From contig NC_064043.1 of NCBI RefSeq assembly GCF_932526225.1, forward strand, positions 9,715,821 to 9,779,820: a DNA stretch of 64,000 nt, given 5' to 3'. The notes below the pieces were generated by a model. The model did no database searches. It saw nothing but the letters and a program-made list of their open reading frames with translations, and was not told the DNA's origin. The first letter of the stretch is position 1, and every line of letters begins with the position of its first letter. Below, in pieces: positions 57,101 through 64,000 of this stretch. The position numbers and the translations under genes are program-made. The stretch is from Nematostella vectensis (Eukaryota > Cnidaria > Anthozoa > Actiniaria > Edwardsiidae).

Positions 57101-59899
57101 GGGTTTTATTGTTTTAAGCACTCATTATAACTTATATCTTAAGCACCTTTAGATATTTTTGCAGTCAAATCAGTAAGACCTTGAGGTGATTTGAGATTGC
57201 AAGCATGGAACCTCCTCATAGAAGCACTTCCCTGAAAAACAATAAACTATCAATTGCATGCTATCATCTTATGGTGCAACATGTACAAAGCCATAAAAAA
57301 GCCATATAAAAAGATTTTGATCATTGCTTGCTCAAATTGTCGAAGTTCTAAATCTATCTGTCATAATAATATTTTTGTTTACTGTCCAATACACACAACA
57401 CATAAACACATACTGTACCTCTCTAAAGTAGGTCTTGGGTTTGCTCCCCTTCCATCTGACCCCACCCTTTTTAAGGAATGTCGGCATCCATGACAGGGTT
57501 AATCTCTGAGCCAGATCACTAGCTACTCTCCTATTCAGCAAAACAGAGGAACCTGGGGAGAATCAAAACCACACCATATGAATACCATATAGTATACTCT
57601 CCAAAATCTTATGCTCTTCTTTATTTATACTACAGAACAATATATGTTTTCATTGGTGAGAAAACTCCCAAACATGGTGCCATTAATAATAACTTGAAGC
57701 TGCAGTAACAAATATCTTGTGTGTTTGTTGTTAGAGTACTTACCTAGAGGCTCACTGGCAGCTGATGAAGTTTCTTTTGGCAAATGTTCCACAAGGAACA
57801 TGAAGACAGAACGGATGTCCTTCTCGTTAGAATACAAGAATGTCTGGTAACCAATCTCCCCACGATATCCAAGGTCCTACAAGAAGAAAGCAAAAAGACT
57901 TCAGCAACAAATCAGGGTTCAATTTTTGCACTTTGAACCTGTTCAGCCAAGATTACTTCAAAAAGAGGAAAGTTAGCAGTTACCAAAAACACCAATAGCT
58001 TTTTTATTCTTGATTATTGTTATTTCTGCTTAATGGACACTTATAGCACGTGCTGTACCTCGCTATCAATCGCACAGGGCGGTAGCCAGCACAATTCAGG
58101 GACACAATGGGGGGAGGGGGGAACAGCCACACCCCCACACCCTTACTGGTCATTTCCTTGTAACTTTGTAAACAGTGTGTGCCCCATCTATTCAGCCCCT
58201 ATGGAAGCTACGGCACAGATGAACGTTGTTTTTCTAATAAGTGGGTACCAACATTTGATACAGAAATTATAACTTTGCTGAATTGTGGGGTTTGGGAAAA
58301 GGAGACACTGAATACCTATGTCATAGAAACACCAAAGATTAGAGAATGTCTTGGTGCAGGAGATACCTGTAGTGCAGCAGCAAGCATAGTCCCAACCCTG
58401 AACTTGGCCGACATGCTGGATGGAAGATTGGAAGGGATGTCAATGTCTTCATTGATGACATGCAGGCATTTCGATGAAGCTTGCACAATGACTGTAGTGG
58501 TGAATTCACGAAGAGATTGGATTTCCTCTGGAATTTCACTAAGAAATTACATGAACAGAATAAGGGATTAGATTACACACCCTAAAGGGCCCTTAGGGAT
58601 ATGGGTTCATCTTGGGTTCATCTCTGATAATTCATCAATAAAATCTGGAGTGACAACAAAATTGGGTGGGGTGAGTTAGGCGGAAAAGCCCCCCATGAGG
58701 TGGTCCACTTAAAAATAGCATGCAAAATCGAAGGAGGAAAGAGTAAAGGTGCCTCTAATACAATGGATAAACAAATCGCCCCTTTCTCAAAATAAACAAG
58801 TTAAATAAGGTAATGGTACCTATTATCGGACACTTTAGATCTACGCTAAAATATCTCGCGTACAAAACACAATTGAGTCTTAGGTTTTACAGCAAGAAAT
58901 CACTGATGGTTAAATTTGGGAGATAACAATCGCTTGTGAGACATGTTGTGAACCCTATTATCCGATACCTAGCCCTATTATTGGACACCCTAGCCCTATT
59001 ATCCGACAGCAGATTTCTTCTAAAAAATAAATGGGAAAATCATGCTTCATTTTCATTAAAATACTGCAGAAAATAATTGTTGCTATATGTACATTGCAAA
59101 ACTCACGACAGATTTTAGTAAGGCTTTTTCTTCTCTGTAGCAAGCGATTCAAAACACATGCATCGCATGCATGACAAACTGCATTGTGAAATGTGTGTTT
59201 GCTCATTGATCGCTCAAATTTATGTTGAATCGTTCGATGATTACTCAGCTGTCCGATAATGGGGCACCGAGGTTAGGTACGATTAGGATTCGCCAGGGGA
59301 CTTTCATCACGATCGGTAAATCTTGGACTTTTTTAAGGCTTCTTTTCATCCTCACATATTCAAGTCAAAAAGAGGATTTCAATCGCCATTTTGTGGTACA
59401 GGAGAAAAAATTATTTCTAGTTTTGCGAAACAATAAACACTAGTAAAAAGCTTTGGAATACATGTTTTCTGAATGTTGTTTTTTCCACTCGATGGGTCAT
59501 TTTTCGGCGTGTTTTCCTATTGTTTGAGATATATACGATTTTTTTCGAGTGTCCGATAATAGGGCACTGTCCGATAATAGGTACCACTACCTTACTAGTT
59601 ACAGGTCTACCCTATGTAAAAAAGAGAAACCATACATAAGTATGAAACCCAATGATCAACCGAAACAAGGGAGCTTCTTAGACAAGGAACGAAAAGAGAT
59701 TAAGTTGATGTTATGATGCCGATAACTTCGATTTCCATGTTGAAAGCAAAATAAATAATAAAAAAACAGCCAATATTTTTACACAGTATTATGATCTATT
59801 ATTTGCAACTCTATATTTGTTACTAAATAAAGCGATTCGTTTCTCTTACCAGCCGATTTGCCGTAAAGTGTGGATGATAATGTTGTCAACTTCCTCCAT
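51197..59899 (-). CDS. CCDC22: CCDC22, CCC-complex coiled-coil protein, complete, 17 exons, 644 aa
   Basis: Scaffold of the COMMD/CCDC22/CCDC93 (CCC) complex, which works with Retriever in endosomal cargo recycling and regulates COMMD and NF-kappaB function. Exons, 5' to 3': 59899-59850, 58538-58367, 57876-57744, 57552-57419, 57231-57147, 56542-56376, 56133-56004, 55834-55692, 55270-55151, 54722-54603, 53975-53859, 53420-53319, 53112-53005, 52591-52496, 52410-52351, 52144-52070, 51319-51197. All joins keep frame (1935 nt); the human protein is 627 aa. Seen: N-terminus [16 protein letters not shown] and an NN-CH (calponin-homology-like) region to about 115; [12 protein letters not shown] near 300; heptad-rich coiled coil from about 340 to the end; strongly conserved [40 protein letters not shown] and [16 protein letters not shown]. 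Exon 6 uses a GC donor (AAGGAG|GCGAGT). The start AAGATGGAGG has a YY1-like context. Confidence 0.96.
52671..52800. repeat. GAT-type microsatellite in CCDC22 intron 13
   Basis: Imperfect (GAT)n with GGT and AAT interruptions between exon 13 (ends 53005) and exon 14 (starts 52591). No other feature was seen. Confidence 0.7.
54425..54565. mobile_element. Small foldback element in CCDC22 intron 10
   Basis: AAGGTTGGTCAAAC... AAGCGCAAGCGTAAG pairs imperfectly with CTTGCGCTTACG...TGAGAACCAAC, giving inverted ends of about 30 bp around GC-rich CGCTTGCG motifs. It has no coding capacity. The boundaries are approximate and no clear target duplication was seen. Confidence 0.4.
58808..59595. mobile_element. 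790-bp non-autonomous DNA transposon in CCDC22 intron 1
   Basis: Inverted ends TAAGGTAATGGTACCTATTA (then TCGGACA) and its complement at the right (TGTCCGATAATAGG, TACCACTACCTTA). The CCTATTATC(C/G)GACA motif recurs several times near the left third (58950-59010) and near the right end. The interior has no transposase-like ORF. The flanks offer no unambiguous long target duplication. Confidence 0.8.
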
Positions 59900-60307
59900 C
59901 TTGCCTCCAAGCACCAAGAGCACCTTGGGTAGAGGAACACAGGAGTCCCGTAAACTCCAGGTGGGAAGGGGGCTAAGATACAGGAAACCCAAAAGTTAGC
60001 GATTTGCTAGCAACAAAACTAAATGACGAAATACTCTGAAATATTTGACAATTTCTTTTTGGAGTCCTTTGAAGGAGAAAAACAACCCCCGCCCCAACCC
60101 TAGAAACGCGACGGTAGAGAAAAAAAAAAACTGTAAAACAGCCAGAGATTGAAAACGAGTCATGATGAAACGAGGCGCGATTGCATTCTGGGATATAAAC
60201 ATGGCGCGAAAGTCGAAAATGTCCGAGTTTGATAATTCAAGTGAATATTTATTGTCATTCGATTATTGTGCTGTTTCAAATCACCAATTATAGCACAATT
60301 TGCAGTG
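59900..60307. promoter_or_regulatory. Bidirectional promoter region CCDC22 / C2CD3
   Basis: The start codons of the two divergently transcribed genes are 408 bp apart, so this interval must hold both 5' UTRs and probably a shared promoter. It includes GATTGCATTCTGGGATATAA followed by ACATGGCGCG, CpG-containing stretches and a poly-A run, and no obvious canonical TATA box at a fixed distance. Function is inferred from arrangement only. Confidence 0.65.
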
Positions 60308-63300
60308 ATGAAGAAAAAGGTAAAGACAGGAAAGAAAGCTAAACCATCCGCCAAAAGGAAAGGTGAGGAAAACGTCGTTGTTCCTTCTCTAAGTGTTACA
60401 GAAAAACGCTGAAAGGTTGTTTGGTTGATAATGTTAATGGTAGCTTGCAAAGAGGAACGACTTTTTAACTTTCGACTTGAGAAATTTCCAAAGTAAATAA
60501 AGGCCTCGATATGGATTTGAAGAGTAGCTTTATTCGTGCTATTGTATTAGCTTTATTCGCTGAGTTTTGATATCATGCTATATCTGTCAACCTCGAAAGC
60601 GACGAAAACTTTTGGAAATTTGGAGATTGGAATTCAAATAGAATAAGTAATAAGAAACTTAGAAATTAACTCGGGGGTATAACTTACACTTAAGTCCCAT
60701 TTTTGGCTGGAGGATTCAGGCTAAAAACTGGGAGACTCACAATTAATTCGGAAGACATTGCAGTTATTTGTTTGTATATAAAAAAGCAAACAGGATTCGT
60801 AGAAAGTGCGTTCCCCTAAACACTCATCATCTTCTTGTGTTTAGTCTCACTGTCTTCAGATGATGAGCAGATTTCTGTTGTAAACAGTCTGCCACCAGCA
60901 GTAGATGGTCAGTTACGATGTTTCTTACGTGTATCAGTCAGCAAGGTGACATGGACAGTGCGCCACCCACCTGATGATGTAGGGATTAGGGTGAAGTGGT
61001 GGGGTGAACAGGGTGATAGCGCTCTGCTCAGGTAAATATACTTTTCTGCGGTTATCACGATTGTAATGGTTGACCTTGGATTTTTGTTATGGAAATGTAT
61101 ACAATAGAAGAAATAGAGATGCAACAGGGCTGTCCGTTTTGATAAAGGAGGAAAGAAGGTCTTGAAATCTGGAAATGCTGTACAATACTGAGCCTTACTG
61201 GACTATTACTGTACTTTCTTTGTGAATGGGGGTCTATCTATGCAATGTGTTAGTATACTATCAGACAGAGGTTACGCATGTTTGGTTTGAGGTTGCTTCT
61301 TTCTCTACAGACCAGTAAAGAAAAAAGCTGGTGTTGTTAAGACTGACTGGACTTCAGTGAGGTACCCTATCTGCAGTGGTCCCAAACAGTTTTCAGCATA
61401 TTTAAAAGGTAGTTTGCCGTGTCCTAGTAATAATGTGCCCCCCTTCTTTTTTATTTAGATCTAGAATTATATTGACCTTTTAACCAACAATTCCACAGAC
61501 ATGGGAACCCTTGTGTTGGATATGGTCCATGGTCCCGCAAAGCTCCTCCTTGGCCAAGCAAGTGTGCCTAACATTGCAGATTTGAGTGCTAGTTACCCCA
61601 TTAAAGGGTGAGCGTAAACAGATCATGATTTACCTTTTTTGATTTCTGAAGATGAGTACATAATTCAACTTTATCAATTGTGTTTTTGAAAAAGCTTTTT
61701 TCCAGTCATGTCTGTTAGCCAGCCCTCCAGTAAGGTTGCTGAGATCTATGTGTCTGTCAAGTTTGAATCAGTTTCAGGTATAATATTTTGTATATATGCA
61801 GTGAATGATAAATGTGTATAGTCTACTTAAATTCAATTAGAGCTACTGTAAAGGTAAATGCTTTTTAATGTTTTACTTTTGGAACACCTCTAGTACATAT
61901 TGTATAAAGTGAACATTGTTTTCCTTCAATGCATTCTATGCAAAATATTGAATATTATAATTAATATTAATTAATTAATAATAACATTGTACTGTATGCT
62001 AAAACTTATTTTCAAATCAAGTTTTTGCCAACTGTTTTAGCAACCAATAAAAAATGCAATAACATGTTACTCAAGCAGTATGTGCTTACTGTATGTTTGA
62101 CAGCTGCCTACAACAGACTGTCTTCCTCGATTCCAACAACAGACACAGGATTGGAGAAAGATCTTCTTGGCACAGCTCCCCACCCTACTCCCCCACCGTA
62201 CACCAACCCTGCCACCCCTGTCACTCACCCTAGGCATCAGCTTGCAGTTGATGATGACCTGTTCACCTCCCCTGCTGCAGCCAAGGTACGATATTGCTCT
62301 TTTCCGTACTAGACTTTAATGCTGTGATTATTAAAAAGTTCTGGCAAAAGTTTTAGCTAGGAAGTACTGTAATGAATTTTTCCCTTGGGTATTGTTAATA
62401 ACAACATACAACAGACTATTTGTAAACTTTGTCATAAAGACCTGCTTGAAGCCTATAAAAAGGGAAGAGAGTGTGTGTTGGAATCTGGACTTTAAATGTG
62501 TTGGGTACACATTTAAATGCTTTGTTATTAGAAATTTTCCAAAAATCTTGTAAGCTCACAAGATGATACATACAGGTAGGGGTGATTATTATTTTTGATA
62601 CAGTGATATTTACTAGGACAAAATGTATAGTATAAAATATATTTAATGATTGCTCTTTTCTAATAGATTTTTAAAATTTATTATCCACATTTATGTTACA
62701 GCCTTATATGTTGATTCTTACTTTCTGTTGACAATTTGTCTGGGATTTTCCCCATCTCTTTTTCAGGGTGTGAAGTTTTCATCGGATCCCCCTGAAAGGC
62801 TAGAATACACCATTGAACCATCCATGCTGTCATTGCTTGATGAGGATATAGAACACAAGCAGCTGTCTCCAGGAGATCATAGAAATGCTCCTGCAGGGAA
62901 GTCACAGACAATGACAGAGCTACCAGAAGGTTTGCCCTTACCTATGTCCCTATTGAGTGAACAAGCAGAAAGAATGTCAAACAATGAATATACCAACTAG
63001 TCCCATATCCTGTGTGATGAAAGATGCTCTGTTCAGGCCCAGGGGGGGGGTGCAGGGGGTGCAAACGCACCCCACCACAACGGTCGTAGGTCCGATTTTG
63101 GTTCTCAATAGACTTGCTATTTGTAGACAAAACACTAAAGCATAAGCTAGATCACTCTGTTATGTAGTCAAATCTGACAATAAATGTCCCGTGGAGATAC
63201 TGCAAAGGCATAAAAATATCATTTTTTTTCGCGGGTGGTCAGATTTTTATCAGATAACTCCCTCCACCCCCCCTGGAAAAATTAGGTATTTTTTTCTGAT

Positions 63301-63929
63301 TCCCCCCCCCCACCCCCCCCCCCCCCCCCCCCCCAAGAAAAATCCTGGTTACGGGCCTGCTGTTAGATTAGGAATTTTTAGTCTTCATGTTATCATGCTT
63401 TTCACATTAAACATGAATTTAGTTAGTCGTATAATAAATAATCTGATATTAAATTGTGGTACAAAATGATCAAAATTAGCTAAAAAATCGCTCTAAATGC
63501 ATGAAAATTAAAAAAAAGATTGGTGTGTGAAGGTTTATACATACAGTACCAAAGTCTCTGCCTAAAGTCTATAACTGTAGATGGGTAAATGAAAGTACAG
63601 TATGCCACTGTTACAGTTAAAGAATTTGAAGTATTTGTTGAATCACAAAATAGCTTTCATTTTTTTTACTCAGTAGGTGAAAGGAAAAGCATCACCACAT
63701 CTATTCATACAACCACAAACCAGGAAGACCACCACACTTTCCAGGGAGGTTCTTCTAGCCATTACCCGGGCATGGACTGGATAGGCACCTTACTGGAAAA
63801 GGGACAAAAATTGAGAGAGGGAATGGTGAAGACTGCATTGTTAGATGATGGTGATGATGATAATAATGATGACTTTGGTGCTCATCAGAGGCTAGTCCCT
63901 GATGAAAGAGCCTCATATGCAAGTGGCAG
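60308..63929 (+). CDS. C2CD3: C2CD3, centriolar C2-domain protein, 5' part (369 aa visible), partial
   Basis: C2CD3 acts at the distal centriole and is needed for centriole elongation and ciliogenesis. Visible exons: 60308-60362, 60845-61031, 61311-61408, 61499-61607, 61719-61777, 62104-62285, 62767-62929, 63674-63929. The last is followed by GTAAGG, and the gene continues past the right edge. Seen: a Lys-rich start (MKKKVKTGKKAKPSAKRK); SLPPAVDGQLRCFLRVSVSK and VKWWGEQGDSALLRP, which match the family's N-terminal C2-like domain (about residues 32-170); then SKVAEIYVSVKFE, a Pro/Thr-rich linker and the conserved LLEKGQKLREGMVKTALL block. For exon 5 the first AG (61714) would hit a stop, and the AG at 61718 restores both frame and homology. 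The exon 7 donor (G|GTTTGC at 62930) is weak and is the least certain junction. Confidence 0.92.
63035..63357 (+). repeat. Dispersed repeat of about 310 bp with poly-C tracts, copy 2
   Basis: Second copy of the 31405-31706 repeat, same orientation. Shared segments include TCTCAATAGAC(T/G)TGCTATTT, GTCCCGTGGAGATACTGCAA and GTCAGATTTTTATCAGATAA, and a long C-rich run followed by AAGAAAAATCCTGGTTACGG. It lies in C2CD3 intron 7. Confidence 0.8.
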
Positions 63930-64000
63930 GTAAGGATTTGTGACAGTGACTAATTGACATTTAATAGGGGACTTGCACTAAGAGATCACATGACTTTTTG

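Noticed and set aside
61715..61777. C2CD3 exon 5 starting at the first AG (TTTTTCCAG)
   Set aside because: In the required phase it reads into TAG after three codons; the AG at 61717-61718 keeps frame and matches the family.
62930..63000. C2CD3 exon 7 extended to a stop at 62998
   Set aside because: Would truncate the protein before the conserved LLEKGQKLREGM block encoded at 63674-63929; splicing at 62930 joins that exon in frame, although the GTTTGC donor is weak.

Overview
This is eukaryotic (animal) genomic DNA: short exons with GT-AG introns, minisatellites, foldback (MITE-like) elements and retroelement debris. No bacterial-style operons, CRISPR arrays or tRNA/rRNA genes were recognised. 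The intron-rich, vertebrate-like gene set, moderate GC content, Penelope-like debris and abundant MITEs suggest a non-vertebrate metazoan. An anthozoan cnidarian such as a sea anemone is my best guess, but this is an inference and not proven.

Layout: (1) 1-2110, minus: the 5' part of a Gln/Pro/Ser-rich protein that runs off the left edge. (2) 3252-26080, plus: a complete 42-exon voltage-gated calcium channel alpha-2/delta subunit (1103 aa). Every exon junction was checked for frame. (3) 29530-31050, minus: an intronless MFSD6-like transporter (506 aa). (4) 34869-41934 and 44330-50541, plus: two tandem SLC36-type amino-acid transporter paralogues (461 and 481 aa) with the same nine-exon structure. 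(5) 51197-59899, minus: a complete 17-exon CCDC22 (644 aa). (6) 60308 to the right edge, plus: the 5' part of C2CD3. CCDC22 and C2CD3 are head-to-head across 408 bp.

The genes do not form one pathway. Their products are a calcium-channel trafficking subunit, membrane transporters, an endosomal-recycling (CCC complex) scaffold and a centriole protein.

The most unusual pattern is that exon ends and their 5' splice sites have been copied repeatedly. Three introns in three genes begin with minisatellites of about 52-57 bp whose units contain the real splice donor (5911-6290, 35731-36250, 45990-46600). A fourth exon end plus donor is duplicated with a 63-bp offset (34981-35105). A fifth is copied in inverted orientation 4 kb away (37122-37205 versus 41170-41375). 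In addition, a 90-bp MITE landed on the donor of alpha-2/delta exon 23, and its 9-bp target duplication copies that splice site. Intergenic and intronic space also holds a 29-bp satellite that creates false long ORFs in three frames, a 36-bp minisatellite that seems to have grown from a MITE, a 172-bp and a 151-bp tandem repeat, Mutator-like foldback elements, and a Penelope-like GIY-YIG fragment with a possible hammerhead-like motif.
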